Positions 35,402 through 44,937 of a stretch of 64,000 nt of DNA are shown one piece after another. The position numbers were made by a program, and so were the translations under genes. Where the stretch lies: positions 558,001-622,000 of the forward strand of contig CAXNLE010000002.1 in assembly GCA_964203235.1 (NCBI GenBank). Reading direction: 5' to 3'. The notes beneath the pieces are model-generated. The model saw only the letters and a list, made by a program, of their open reading frames with translations. It was not told the origin of the DNA and did not search any database. The first letter of the stretch is position 1. Each line of letters starts with the position of its first letter. The stretch comes from BACL27 sp964203235. Its GTDB lineage: Bacteria > Actinomycetota > Acidimicrobiia > Acidimicrobiales > Ilumatobacteraceae.

Positions 35402-36204
35402 GACTCTAATTCTACGAGCCGATCGATAATTAGATACACACAAGCAACTGCAAAAACAATGATTGATGTCCATTGATTTAATCTCAAACCGCCAAAATAT
35501 TTCGCTGTGTCAACTCTCAATGACTCTACAAAAAACCTTAAAACCGTATAGGCAGCTACGTACATGGCAAAAATCCGGCCATATCGCGGGCGCCATTTTT
35601 GATCAATCTTGATTAAGGCAACACATATAACGAGGCAGCCGAGTGACTCGTATAAAAATGTTGGATGAAAAGTAGTTCCGGCCACAAAGCCTGCAGACTT
35701 TGCTTTGATATCAGAAATTTCTAATGCCCATGGCAACGTTGTCGGTTTTCCAAAAAGCTCTTGATTAAACCAATTTCCCCATCGACCAATCGATTGAGCA
35801 AGGGCGAGACCAGGCGCAACACAAGTTAAACCAACAGCAATATCAAGTTTGCGTTTGCGTGCGACAAAGATTCCGGCAATAACACCGACGAAAATTCCTC
35901 CCCAGATGCCTAGGCCGCCTTCCCAAATTTTTACAACATCAAACCAACGCCCACGAAATCTTTCTATGTCGGTGAGCACATGATATGCACGAGCACCAAC
36001 AATACCGATTGGTACTGCTGTCATCGCGATTGAACCTGGATCATCCGGGTGCCCTACGCCATGCGCTAGCAAACGTTTTTTAAATAACCAAACTGCCGCG
36101 ACAACACCAAGTGCAATCATTAGTCCATAAGCATTGAATCGCAGGAAAAAAATCTCAATTGAGCCCTGCGATGGACTTGGAATCGAAGTAATCACTGACC
36201 ACAC
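35371..36204 (-). CDS. lgt: Prolipoprotein diacylglyceryl transferase
   Basis: Adds diacylglycerol to the lipobox Cys of lipoproteins at the membrane. The 277-residue protein has seven hydrophobic segments, the RFNAYGLMIALG start, GARAYHVLTD, WEGGLGIWGGIFVG and the Lgt signature QSIGRWGNWFNQELFG near residue 148. Likely substrates in this window are ThiB and BtuF. It overlaps gatC on the same strand and is divergent from the M48 protease. Confidence 0.94.
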   Translation of the reverse strand: MWSVITSIPSPSQGSIEIFFLRFNAYGLMIALGVVAAVWLFKKRLLAHGVGHPDDPGSIAMTAVPIGIVGARAYHVLTDIERFRGRWFDVVKIWEGGLGIWGGIFVGVIAGIFVARKRKLDIAVGLTCVAPGLALAQSIGRWGNWFNQELFGKPTTLPWALEISDIKAKSAGFVAGTTFHPTFLYESLGCLVICVALIKIDQKWRPRYGRIFAMYVAAYTVLRFFVESLRVDTAKYFGGLRLNQWTSIIVFAVACVYLIIDRLVELESWPKRFLKKQ

Positions 36205-36302
36205 AATAGATTTCTTTTGCTAGCCCGAGCGAATTGATACGTTTAAATAGAGCGTTCGACCCGCAGTTGCTGTGACATGCTCATTGCTGGTCTACTTGAT
36301 AT

Positions 36303-37196
36303 GTGACAACTGCAAAGCGTCAGGTTGAAATGGCAGCCATCACTTCGCTCGCACCCGTAGCGGCACTGTTTCCGACCTGGCTTGTCGCAATCGGAATCCT
36401 ATGGATTCCATTTTGGCATTTTACTGATGTTTCATATTCGCTATTTGCGTTCGCGGCAATCGCAATGGGAATAGTTTTATTTTCTAAATCCGTGCAGAAA
36501 ATTTTTCTTGCACGCCTCTTAGGTGCACGGCAACCGAGTAATGCAGAGGCGGCAACTTTGTATCAAGCATGGCGCCGAGTAGCAAAAGCCAATCACATCT
36601 CACTTGACAGTTTTGTTTTGAAAGTTGTGGATACCGGAGAGATCAATGCTTTCGCTTCTGGTGGACATCTACTTGTCGTCTCATCGTTCGCCGTCAACCA
36701 ACTTGATAATAATGAACTAACCGGTGTGCTCGCTCATGAACTTAGCCACCATCTTGGTTCGCACACTGTTGCACTAACGATCGCGCAGTGGCTGAGCATG
36801 CCAATTCTGCTACTCGCAAAAATTGGATTCTTCTTGCAGTTTATTGCTGAAACAGTTACAAATACTTTTGGTTCGCGCTTGAGAATTATTCGACTCTTTG
36901 GATTGCTTACTGCGGCGGCGCTGACTGTCGTCTCTTCATTATTTGTGGCAGGACTCGTCGTTGCTCAATCACTAAGTAACGCAGTTGGCCACGGATCAGA
37001 ATTTCAAGCAGACAGGCGAGTCGTTCAAATGGGCTTTGGGCGTGAACTATTGACTGCGTTAAAGCGTGTCCAAACTGACTCGTACTTTTTTGACGAAGTA
37101 TCAAAAAGTTCATTAATGGTTTCATCGCACCCGCCAGCCGAAGAACGCATCAAGAGACTCGAGTCTTTGATGCGAATTGAAGATCCGTTTAGATGA
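36303..37196 (+). CDS. M48 family membrane metalloprotease (HtpX-like)
   Basis: A 297-residue integral membrane zinc protease. Two hydrophobic segments near residues 10-60 precede the catalytic HELSH (145-149) in VLAHELSHHLGSHT; the third zinc ligand is expected in SEFQADRRVV near residue 232. Two more hydrophobic segments lie between. Relatives take part in membrane-protein quality control. The start is GTG 36303. The stop overlaps the lnt start by four bases, so the protease and Lnt are co-translated. Confidence 0.87.
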   Translation: MTTAKRQVEMAAITSLAPVAALFPTWLVAIGILWIPFWHFTDVSYSLFAFAAIAMGIVLFSKSVQKIFLARLLGARQPSNAEAATLYQAWRRVAKANHISLDSFVLKVVDTGEINAFASGGHLLVVSSFAVNQLDNNELTGVLAHELSHHLGSHTVALTIAQWLSMPILLLAKIGFFLQFIAETVTNTFGSRLRIIRLFGLLTAAALTVVSSLFVAGLVVAQSLSNAVGHGSEFQADRRVVQMGFGRELLTALKRVQTDSYFFDEVSKSSLMVSSHPPAEERIKRLESLMRIEDPFR

Positions 37197-38680
37197 CTAG
37201 TTCAAAACTATTCGAAAATAAATTAAATCGATTAATTCTTGCTCTCGTAGCCGGGCTAACAGTGGGATTCTCGCTTCCTCCATGGGGATGGTGGCCGTTG
37301 TCTTTTTTCGGTTGCGCACTATTTTTTCAGATGACAAAAGTCGCTCGAGACTCTTACGAAAAATTTCTAATCGGTTTTATCTTTGGCTTTGCTTGGTTGG
37401 CGCTTGGCATGAGTTGGATGTGGTTTTTGACAGCACCGGGTTACTTTGTTGTAGCGCTTTTGTTTGCAAGTTTTCATGGCATGGCCGAACTCATCGGCTC
37501 GCGTTTCAACTCACCAATGTTCGCCAGACCAATCGCTCACACATTGGCAGAAGTCTTGAGATTTTCATTTCCGTTTGGAGGTGTTCCACTAGCGACATTG
37601 CCAATTGCGATTGCGCCCACTCGACTTGCGGATATCAGTTCAATCGGCGGGCCGATCCTTGTGACATGGTTTGTGTTACAAACTGCGGCGTGCATTGTTG
37701 GCTATTTCAATAGACGCCAAAGTCGCCAACCAGTTGCGATTATTTTATTGCTTTTGATTATTTTGCAAATTTTTGGCCAGAATTTCAATTCAGTTAATTC
37801 AACAAATAAAACTCTGCGCATCGCAGCAGTGCAAGGTGGTGGACCGCAAGGTGTACTTGCGATTTACGCGAGTGCACGTGATGCGTTTGACCGACACTTA
37901 AAGGTCACCAGAACTTTGCAACCACAAAGCAATCTAGACATCGTTTTGTGGCCGGAAAATGTGATTGATGTTGCCAAATTTGCGAGCAGTCCCGAATATT
38001 TGGATATTGCCAATGAGGCAAACAGGCTTGATGCTCAATTCGTAGTTGGAGTCACCGAAGACGCTGGCGCGAATCGTTTCACCAACGCCCAAATCGTTGT
38101 ACAACCAAACGGTGACATCACATCGCGGTACGACAAAGTTCGTCGAGTGCCGTTTGGCGAATACGTGCCACCAGGTTTACGAACTTTTCTTGAATTGATT
38201 GGTGCACCAGTAAATCAAATACCTAGCGACGCCGTGGCAGGCAAAGAACCAGCGATGCTTACTCTGAAACAGACAGATGTTGCTGTAGTTATATCTTGGG
38301 AAGCCTTTTTTGCTGGGCGTGCAAATAGCGGTGTCGAATCTGGTGGAACTATTCTTTTTAATCCAACTAATGGGTCAAGTTACACTGGCACGATTTTGCA
38401 GTCGCAACAATTAGCAACCAACTCACTTCGAGCGCGTGAAACTGGTCACTGGACAGTTCAAGCAGCGACTACTGGTTTTAGCGCGGTGATCACTCCACAG
38501 GGCGAAATCACCCAAAGACTTGGCATCGGAGAAGCAAAAGTGATCATTTCGGATATTCCTTTAAATACTGGTCGAACTATTTATTCACATCTTGGTGATG
38601 GAGTGTTTATAATTTTGCTCATAACTAGTTTAATTTTTTGTCGGCCAGTGCGACGCATCAAAATTCAAAATGACCTCTGA
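37193..38680 (+). CDS. lnt: Apolipoprotein N-acyltransferase-like protein
   Basis: A 495-residue protein with about six N-terminal membrane segments and a nitrilase-type domain (about 208-440). The catalytic Glu (LWPENVIDV) and Lys (RYDKVRRVPFGEYVPPG) of the E-K-C triad are present, but the expected Cys in the C-[YF]-E motif is Ser368 in VVISWEAFF, coded TCT. Enzymes of this family N-acylate lipoproteins; whether this one is active by the usual thioester route is doubtful. GTILFNPTNGSSYTGTILQ matches the family. It overlaps the epimerase gene by 11 bases. Confidence 0.85.
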   Translation: MTSSKLFENKLNRLILALVAGLTVGFSLPPWGWWPLSFFGCALFFQMTKVARDSYEKFLIGFIFGFAWLALGMSWMWFLTAPGYFVVALLFASFHGMAELIGSRFNSPMFARPIAHTLAEVLRFSFPFGGVPLATLPIAIAPTRLADISSIGGPILVTWFVLQTAACIVGYFNRRQSRQPVAIILLLLIILQIFGQNFNSVNSTNKTLRIAAVQGGGPQGVLAIYASARDAFDRHLKVTRTLQPQSNLDIVLWPENVIDVAKFASSPEYLDIANEANRLDAQFVVGVTEDAGANRFTNAQIVVQPNGDITSRYDKVRRVPFGEYVPPGLRTFLELIGAPVNQIPSDAVAGKEPAMLTLKQTDVAVVISWEAFFAGRANSGVESGGTILFNPTNGSSYTGTILQSQQLATNSLRARETGHWTVQAATTGFSAVITPQGEITQRLGIGEAKVIISDIPLNTGRTIYSHLGDGVFIILLITSLIFCRPVRRIKIQNDL

Positions 38681-39458
38681 CGATCTCGTTATCGCTAGCG
38701 AGAATGTGCGCTGCATAGTTAGCCCAAATGAAGGTGGTCGGTTGTCGTCAATTATCGCTTTCGGCCGAGAATTATTGATAACTAAAAACGACGAAACAAA
38801 TCTGCAAAAGTGGGGTTGCTACCCGATGGCACCATGGGCAGGCCGAGTTCGTAACGGAGTTTTCTCGCATCAATCAAAACAACATCAACTTGAAATCAAT
38901 ATGCATCCTCATGCAATTCATGGAACTGTTTTAGATCGACCATGGAAACTAATCGACTCTGATTCAACAAGCGTTGCCATGAAAATAGATCTTGGAGCCA
39001 ACTGGGGATTCGTCGGTGAGGCGACTCAAACTATTTCGCTAAATGACGACGTGATCGAATTTCGACTGATGGTTGAGACTGATGATGCATCAATGCCAGC
39101 GCAAGTCGGCTGGCACCCATGGTTTGCTAGACCATGCACATTAGAAGCCAAATTTACGCATATGTATCTTCGTGACGAATTCGGTATTCCAACTGGCGAA
39201 AAAATCGCACCACCAGCGGGCCAATACGACGATTGTTTTTCGGGTTCGCTAACTACGCCAACGCTCAATTTTGCTAACAAAGTTCAACTAGAAATTCAAA
39301 CTGACTGTTCTCACTGGGTCGTATACGACGAACCGCAACATGCAATATGTGTTGAGCCTCAATCTGGTCCGCCCGACGGATTCAATATTGAACCGCTGGT
39401 AATCACTCCTGAGATTCCGCTCACCCGATTTATGAGGCTTGTAGTCAGCAAACTATAA
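38670..39458 (+). CDS. Aldose 1-epimerase family protein
   Basis: A 262-residue galactose-mutarotase-like beta-sandwich protein. It shows YPMAPWAGRVRNGVF, HAIHGTVLDRPW with the conserved His pair region, AQVGWHPWFAR and CVEPQSGPPDGFN with the acidic catalytic segment. It should interconvert alpha and beta sugar anomers, with sugar unknown. It starts inside the end of lnt and precedes a glycosyltransferase by 58 bases. Confidence 0.86.
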   Translation: MTSDDLVIASENVRCIVSPNEGGRLSSIIAFGRELLITKNDETNLQKWGCYPMAPWAGRVRNGVFSHQSKQHQLEINMHPHAIHGTVLDRPWKLIDSDSTSVAMKIDLGANWGFVGEATQTISLNDDVIEFRLMVETDDASMPAQVGWHPWFARPCTLEAKFTHMYLRDEFGIPTGEKIAPPAGQYDDCFSGSLTTPTLNFANKVQLEIQTDCSHWVVYDEPQHAICVEPQSGPPDGFNIEPLVITPEIPLTRFMRLVVSKL

Positions 39459-39516
39459 AAAGTGTCATGATGGTTCGCTAATAGATTGCCCAAATACCAA
39501 ATAGTAGGATTTAATA

Positions 39517-40809
39517 ATGACGAAACCGTTTGATGTCAACGGCCCGTTGCGAATCGCGTACCTTACTTACCGCGGCAAACCACATGTTGGCGGACAAGGC
39601 GTTTACACACGTCATCTAACAAAAGCTTTAGTCGACCTCGGTCACCATGTTGAAGTATTCAGTGGTCAGCCATATCCGGTTCTAGATGAGAGAGTTCAGT
39701 TACACAAGTTGCCGAGCCTAGATATCTTCAATGATCACAACCCCGGGCGATTTCCTGCTTATTGGGAGTTAAATACATGGCCAAACTTTGTCGAGGCTGC
39801 GCTTTTTCTCAAGGGCACATTTGGTGAACCACTTTCTTTCAGCATGCGTGCCCACCAAGTTTTGCGCCAGCGAATAAATGACTTTGATCTGGTGCACGAT
39901 AACCAATGTCTTGGATCAGGAATATTGAAAATTGAGAAAATAATTCCGACAATTGTGACTTTGCATCATCCGATCACAAAAGATCGGGCGCTTGAGATGG
40001 CCCACACGCCAACTTGGTGGAAACGTAGAGCAATCGGTCGTTGGTATTCGTTCGTGTGGATGCAGGGCCGTGTCGCAAGCAAGATGCCGCGCGTAGTCGT
40101 TGTCAGTGAAAACTCAATCAACGACATTCACACTGATATGGGCGTATCAAAAGATCGAATGCGACTTGTGCCAGTTGGTGTTGATCCGGATTTATTCAAA
40201 CCAATTACATCTATAACAAGAAAGCCTGCGCATCTAATTACGACAGCGTCTGCAGATGTGGCTTTAAAAGGTTTGTCATTTTTACTTGAGGCTGTTGCCA
40301 AGCTTCGCACCGAGCGAGATATTCATTTAACAATCATCGGTAAACCTCGAGCTGGAGCAAGTGCTGATCTAATCAAATCACTCGGACTGCAAGACTGCAT
40401 AAGTTTTGTGTCGGGTGTAACCGATGAAGAAATTGTCGAGCTATACGCACAAAGCGAACTCGCAGTTGTACCAAGCCTCTACGAAGGATTCAGTCTTCCA
40501 GCGATCGAAGCAATGAGCACAGGCATCTGTTTGGTTGCCACCACTGGTGGCGCACTACCTGAAGTCACAGGAATTGACGGTGAAACGGTTTTGTCGTGTG
40601 TCGCTGGTGACGCAGATGCACTTGCTGCAACTATTCGGCGCGGACTTGACGACAAACATTTGCGCGAAAAAGTTGGGCTGGCTGGACGTGCAAGAGTTGC
40701 CGAGCGATGGTCATGGCGACATTGCGCGCAATTAACTGTCGATCAATATCGCGAAGTTTTGTCGATGCCTGACAACCAGCGAAAAATTGCGAAACGACAA
40801 AGCGCTTAA
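39517..40809 (+). CDS. Glycosyltransferase family 4 protein
   Basis: A 430-residue GT-B glycosyltransferase. The N-terminal half has RIAYLTYRGKPHVGGQGVYTRHL, the acceptor-side loop typical of GT4 enzymes; the C-terminal half has VPVGVDPDLFKP and SLYEGFSLPAIEAMSTGICLVAT, where the Glu pair binds the nucleotide sugar. It should transfer an activated sugar to a lipid or glycan acceptor in the cytoplasm. It heads a run of three closely packed genes (this, a methyltransferase and a terpenoid-cyclase-fold protein). Confidence 0.88.
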   Translation: MTKPFDVNGPLRIAYLTYRGKPHVGGQGVYTRHLTKALVDLGHHVEVFSGQPYPVLDERVQLHKLPSLDIFNDHNPGRFPAYWELNTWPNFVEAALFLKGTFGEPLSFSMRAHQVLRQRINDFDLVHDNQCLGSGILKIEKIIPTIVTLHHPITKDRALEMAHTPTWWKRRAIGRWYSFVWMQGRVASKMPRVVVVSENSINDIHTDMGVSKDRMRLVPVGVDPDLFKPITSITRKPAHLITTASADVALKGLSFLLEAVAKLRTERDIHLTIIGKPRAGASADLIKSLGLQDCISFVSGVTDEEIVELYAQSELAVVPSLYEGFSLPAIEAMSTGICLVATTGGALPEVTGIDGETVLSCVAGDADALAATIRRGLDDKHLREKVGLAGRARVAERWSWRHCAQLTVDQYREVLSMPDNQRKIAKRQSA

Positions 40810-40810
40810 G

Positions 40811-41542
40811 ATGCTGACGATTAAATTTGACAGGCTAAATCTAAAACCAGGTGATGCATTTCTTGATGCTGGCACAGGTTTTGGTCGGCACGCATTTGAG
40901 GCTGCTCGCCGTGGGGCCCGCGTGATCGCACTTGACTATGCACAGCAAGAAGTCGAAACCACTCGAGCAACGTTTGCGGCAATGTATCAAGCAGGCGAAC
41001 TTGACCCGAGTTCGTTTACGGGTGTGGTGCGCGGTGATGCAACTTGTCTACCGTTTGACGATGCAACATTTGACTGCATCGTGACTTCTGAAGTTCTAGA
41101 ACACATTGACGATGACACAACAGCGTTAAGCGAACTCGTTCGAGTTTTACGCCCTGGTGGTGTGCTCGCGGCAACTGTGCCATCGTGGTTTCCTGAGAAA
41201 ATAAATTGGGCACTTTCTGATGAGTACCACGCACCATTTGTCAAAGGTGGCCACGTACGAATTTATCGAAGTAGTGAACTGCGTAAAAAAATTTCACAAG
41301 CAGGGCTTGATGTCGGCGACTCGCACAAAGCACATGGGTTGCATTCGCCATACTGGTGGTTGCGCTGTGCGGTTGGTCCACAACGCGACGACAACAAAGC
41401 AGTTGCACTGTACAAAAAATTTCTTGAATGGGACATAGTCTCTGCGCCACGAATTACTCGCGGACTTGATCGTGTACTCAGCCCCGCAATTGGCAAGAGT
41501 TACGTTGTCTACGCAAAAAAGCCACGAAAAGTCAACAACTAA
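40811..41542 (+). CDS. Class I SAM-dependent methyltransferase
   Basis: A 243-residue Rossmann-fold methyltransferase. SAM motif I is FLDAGTGFGRHAFEAARRG near residues 17-35, motif II ALDYAQQE, then GDATCLPFDDATFD and EVLEHIDDD, as in UbiE/Methyltransf_11 proteins. ATG 40811 lies one base after the glycosyltransferase stop; an in-frame TTG at 40787 is less likely. Substrate unknown; the neighbours suggest a glycan or glycolipid. Confidence 0.86.
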   Translation: MLTIKFDRLNLKPGDAFLDAGTGFGRHAFEAARRGARVIALDYAQQEVETTRATFAAMYQAGELDPSSFTGVVRGDATCLPFDDATFDCIVTSEVLEHIDDDTTALSELVRVLRPGGVLAATVPSWFPEKINWALSDEYHAPFVKGGHVRIYRSSELRKKISQAGLDVGDSHKAHGLHSPYWWLRCAVGPQRDDNKAVALYKKFLEWDIVSAPRITRGLDRVLSPAIGKSYVVYAKKPRKVNN

Positions 41543-41543
41543 A

Positions 41544-42596
41544 ATGCTTAACAATATTTCGGCTAAAGATATTTCAGCGAAAACTGCAGACCCACTAACT
41601 CTTGACGAACTCTCGTTGACTGCTGACTCAATTGCAAAACTTCAGCTTCCTAATGGAATGATCCCGTGGTTCGAAAATGGCCATTGCGACCCATGGAACC
41701 ATGTTGAGACGGCAATGGCGCTCGATGTTATGGGTCGTCACGAAAATGCTCGACTTGCTTATGAATGGCTGAGAACAACTCAACGATCTGACGGTTCTTG
41801 GTTTAATTATTTTCATAGTGATGGCAAAGTTGAAGAGACAAAACTTGATAGCAATGTTTGTGCTTACATCGGCACAGGGCTTTGGCATCACTGGTTGTGC
41901 ACACAAGATCTCGCGACATTAAAACATTTTTGGCCGATGCTCGAAAGTGCAATGACTTGGGTTCTCAAAATGCGACGCAGCGACGGCACGATTCTTTGGG
42001 CCAGAGAAGAGAACGAAAAACCATGGGACTATGCACTACTAACAGGCTGCTCATCAATTCGTCACGCACTAATTTCTGCCAGCAAGATCGCGGCTCTACT
42101 AAATACAAATAGACCTGAATGGATTGAAACCGCCGCGCAAATTGATCTAGTGATTCAAAATGATCGAGATGCATTCGAGCCCAAAGATCGTTGGGCGATG
42201 GATTGGTACTACCCCGTGCTTACCGGAGCGTTAACTGGTGATGCTGCGAAATCTCGGCTTGCAGAACAATGGAATACATTCGTGATGCCAGAACTTGGAG
42301 TTCGCTGTGTGAGTGACGAACCGTGGGTAACGGCATCTGAAACTGCCGAGTGTTCACTCGCATATTGTGCAATCGGTGATTTTGATACTGCGCAGTATCT
42401 TTTGAACACAACTATTCAACATCGAACTATTGACGGATCATATTTAACCGGGCTTGTCTATCCGAATAAAGTTGTGTTTCCAGCTGATGAGCGATCTGCG
42501 TATACCGGGGCGGCAATAATTTTGGCTGCTGATTCACTTGGCGAAATATCACCAGCAGCACGAATTTTTCGCTACGACGAAACAGATAGTTACTAA
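41544..42596 (+). CDS. Terpenoid-cyclase-fold (alpha/alpha barrel) protein of unknown function
   Basis: A 350-residue soluble protein with repeated helical-pair segments (LQLPNGMIPWFENGHCDPWNH, LRTTQRSDGSWFNYF, KMRRSDGTILWARE), the pattern of the prenyltransferase/squalene-oxidase and glycoside-hydrolase (alpha/alpha)6 barrels. Conserved Asp, Trp and His residues in CDPWNHVE suggest an active site. It is often annotated as prenyltransferase, but no isoprenoid-specific motif was seen; a glycan-acting enzyme is equally possible given the glycosyltransferase and methyltransferase immediately upstream. ATG 41544 follows the previous stop by one base. Confidence 0.65.
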   Translation: MLNNISAKDISAKTADPLTLDELSLTADSIAKLQLPNGMIPWFENGHCDPWNHVETAMALDVMGRHENARLAYEWLRTTQRSDGSWFNYFHSDGKVEETKLDSNVCAYIGTGLWHHWLCTQDLATLKHFWPMLESAMTWVLKMRRSDGTILWAREENEKPWDYALLTGCSSIRHALISASKIAALLNTNRPEWIETAAQIDLVIQNDRDAFEPKDRWAMDWYYPVLTGALTGDAAKSRLAEQWNTFVMPELGVRCVSDEPWVTASETAECSLAYCAIGDFDTAQYLLNTTIQHRTIDGSYLTGLVYPNKVVFPADERSAYTGAAIILAADSLGEISPAARIFRYDETDSY

Positions 42597-43237
42597 CCCA
42601 ATAGTTTGATTCGCTGTAAAATTCTTAGCGAACCAGTTGCCGATACTTCAACAAATTCACCAGAGTCAAGTGCGGCCTTATAAATATATTTATATGGTGC
42701 TTGACCCCCATCTTTAGGATCTGCGAATACATCATGAATTGCCAAAAATCCTTTAATTGCAATTTTCGGCACCCAATTTAAATAGTCACTGCGAGTCGGT
42801 TCGTCACCGTGTCCCCCATCAATGAAACAAAATGCTAACTTTGCTGACCATTGACTGCTGATAACTTTTGACTCGCCCACAATCGGAATTACAACATCAC
42901 AGAGTCGTGTCCTTCGCAAAGTCGCTATCAAACTCGGCAAAGTGTTTAATTGATTTGTTGCTGCGTCGAGCAACGACCCATCAAACCACTCCCAGCCCTG
43001 CTGATTTTCTTCGCTACCGAAATGATGATCAATCGTAAAAACTTTGGTTTGATGTTTTCGTGCAGCCGCACCTAGCCAAACAGTTGACCGCCCACAATAA
43101 GTACCGACTTCAACAATCGGCAAATTTGGCAACTCTCGACAAGCAGCACATGCTGCCAGATAAAGCGCATCACCCTCATCTGCAGGCATGAAACCTTTAG
43201 TCGCTAAAGCCTCAACTCTTAAAAACTTAGCTATCAC
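42593..43237 (-). CDS. Class I SAM-dependent methyltransferase (Methyltransf_24 type)
   Basis: A 214-residue protein with IVEVGTYCGRSTVWLGAAAR near residues 41-60 (SAM motif I), VFTIDHHFGSEENQQGWEWF, FCFIDGGHGDEPTRSDYLNW (the acidic loop that may bind metal) and GFLAIHDVF. This fits the Methyltransf_24/TylF-CmcI-like group of O- or N-methyltransferases. It follows the LIC12162-like gene by seven bases and shares its last four bases with the convergent upstream gene. Confidence 0.8.
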   Translation of the reverse strand: MIAKFLRVEALATKGFMPADEGDALYLAACAACRELPNLPIVEVGTYCGRSTVWLGAAARKHQTKVFTIDHHFGSEENQQGWEWFDGSLLDAATNQLNTLPSLIATLRRTRLCDVVIPIVGESKVISSQWSAKLAFCFIDGGHGDEPTRSDYLNWVPKIAIKGFLAIHDVFADPKDGGQAPYKYIYKAALDSGEFVEVSATGSLRILQRIKLLG

Positions 43238-43244
43238 AATTGTG

Positions 43245-44852
43245 TTATGACTTTAGTAATTCACTGAATTCGCGTTGCCACTGCGACTTCCAGTCGATCG
43301 AAAAGTTTGCAAATTTTTCGGCAAAGTTTGTTCGAGCCAACTGAACATCTGTTGAGAGCCACCAGCTTTGAATATTTCCATCAATTTTATTGGCATGTAT
43401 TGCTGCACTTTTACCAGAAGTGTGCAGGATTCCAACTTGGGTTAGTGCCTCAATTAAAGATTCAGCGTCAGACCTGAACTTGTATGCGTCCGGATCATAG
43501 AAACAAATCGTTGGTGTATTTATGCCTAACGTTTCGAGCCATGAAGTACCCAAATAACTGTGAAATACAATTCGGCTGACTGAATACTGATCGAAAATGT
43601 CACCAGTGATACCAAACTGAGCATCAGGTTTAGCAGCGACGATCGCTTGACGCTGTGCGTTTCCATAATCACCGGGAAACATTCGGATCTTTAAATCGGT
43701 TTTGCTTTCACGTATTTCTACAAATTCAGAAACTTGTTGATACATGGTTTGCAGCGTGCCCGGTAGCGGAAAGTACTGCAACCGATATATTTGCTGCGGC
43801 TGATCAAAGCAAATAAGCGAGTCGCAAGATTTTTTTTGACTTCGTGGTGAATTAACTAATGGCGAAAGTACGTGCGTGTGCTTGTCGCCACGACTCCAAC
43901 CCCAAGTGAAATAAGAATCTGAAACTCTGCATTCATATCGTTCACCTACATGTAAATCATCCAACCCGTACCAGCCACCATGTTGGTGATAGTGCAACTT
44001 TGTGCCGAGTTCGCACCACTCGGCAGCCAAAATCTTGAATTCAATATGGGTCCACAAAGACTGCGAAGAATATAAATGATCAGGGCGATTTGGCCGTGCT
44101 TCAACCACCTGTCGTCGAATTGACTCAAAGGCTTCAAGTAATGACACCGGAAGATAGACGCTAATCAACGCGCAACTAATTTCGGAAAGTGAAGAGTTAC
44201 TATCAATTTTTGAAATCTTGCTCTCTCGCCACGAACTGTCTGGCACAACTTCAACTTGATATTTAATTTCTAGTTCATCATGCGTTGCCCACGAACGCCA
44301 TGCAGCCATCGCACCAATCCACGAAACCGGAATTCGCCCTGAAAATGGTCTTACGAAGAGAACCCGCGCCGGCTTCGCAAATCTCAATACGCGCAACAGG
44401 CGCAACAGGCGCACAATTAATTTGTCACGGCGCCCACCCGAAACTGAGTTTTTAATGACTATTGCATCTGTTGCAACCAACACTCCAGATGTACCAACTT
44501 TTGTTAGCGCGCGCAAAGTTTTTAAAGTCAGTGTCGGTAATTTTGCATAATCCAAAAAGAATTCAAGAGTTGTCCGAATGGTTTGAAAATTGACTTTTGA
44601 AGAGTTGTCTTCACTAGAACCAGTTTTTGTAAGGGACTCAATTTCTGATTTCAGGTCTTGCGTTGCAACGTACACGAGGTGCAAATAACGTTCGACGAAA
44701 TCACCCAACAAAATGTCGTAGTACCGCTCAGAGCGCACTACCCCGTGATATTCGTCTAAAAGCTTTTTGACTTGATCAAATAATGCTGGTCTAGCTAGTT
44801 CAATTTCATCTAGTCCAGCACTAACTCGATGTGCGTTCCAGACGATACTCAC
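43245..44852 (-). CDS. LIC12162 family transferase-like protein
   Basis: A 535-residue protein whose C-terminal third matches the LIC12162 (TIGR04331) putative transferase pattern: VFHSYLGTSWLETLGINTPTICF, FRSDAESLIEALTQVGILH, IQSWWLSTDVQLAR and FANFSIDWKSQWQREF. These proteins are found in surface-polysaccharide loci. The middle has LRLLRVLRFAKPARVLF and AAWRSWATHDELEI. The N-terminal 200 residues are helical and unassigned. It is the first gene of a pair with a methyltransferase. Activity is unproven. Confidence 0.68.
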   Translation of the reverse strand: MSIVWNAHRVSAGLDEIELARPALFDQVKKLLDEYHGVVRSERYYDILLGDFVERYLHLVYVATQDLKSEIESLTKTGSSEDNSSKVNFQTIRTTLEFFLDYAKLPTLTLKTLRALTKVGTSGVLVATDAIVIKNSVSGGRRDKLIVRLLRLLRVLRFAKPARVLFVRPFSGRIPVSWIGAMAAWRSWATHDELEIKYQVEVVPDSSWRESKISKIDSNSSLSEISCALISVYLPVSLLEAFESIRRQVVEARPNRPDHLYSSQSLWTHIEFKILAAEWCELGTKLHYHQHGGWYGLDDLHVGERYECRVSDSYFTWGWSRGDKHTHVLSPLVNSPRSQKKSCDSLICFDQPQQIYRLQYFPLPGTLQTMYQQVSEFVEIRESKTDLKIRMFPGDYGNAQRQAIVAAKPDAQFGITGDIFDQYSVSRIVFHSYLGTSWLETLGINTPTICFYDPDAYKFRSDAESLIEALTQVGILHTSGKSAAIHANKIDGNIQSWWLSTDVQLARTNFAEKFANFSIDWKSQWQREFSELLKS

Positions 44853-44937
44853 TCGTTTAATCGTACCCGTGACCTACGACTAACAGAAGAAGTCTTGAGT
44901 CAAGTGAACATACATAATTACGTGTCAGAATAGAGCA

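Noticed and set aside
44393..44415. Short CGCAACAGG tandem repeat
   Set aside because: It is two to three copies coding for a Leu/Arg-rich stretch within the LIC12162-like gene and has no sign of separate function.
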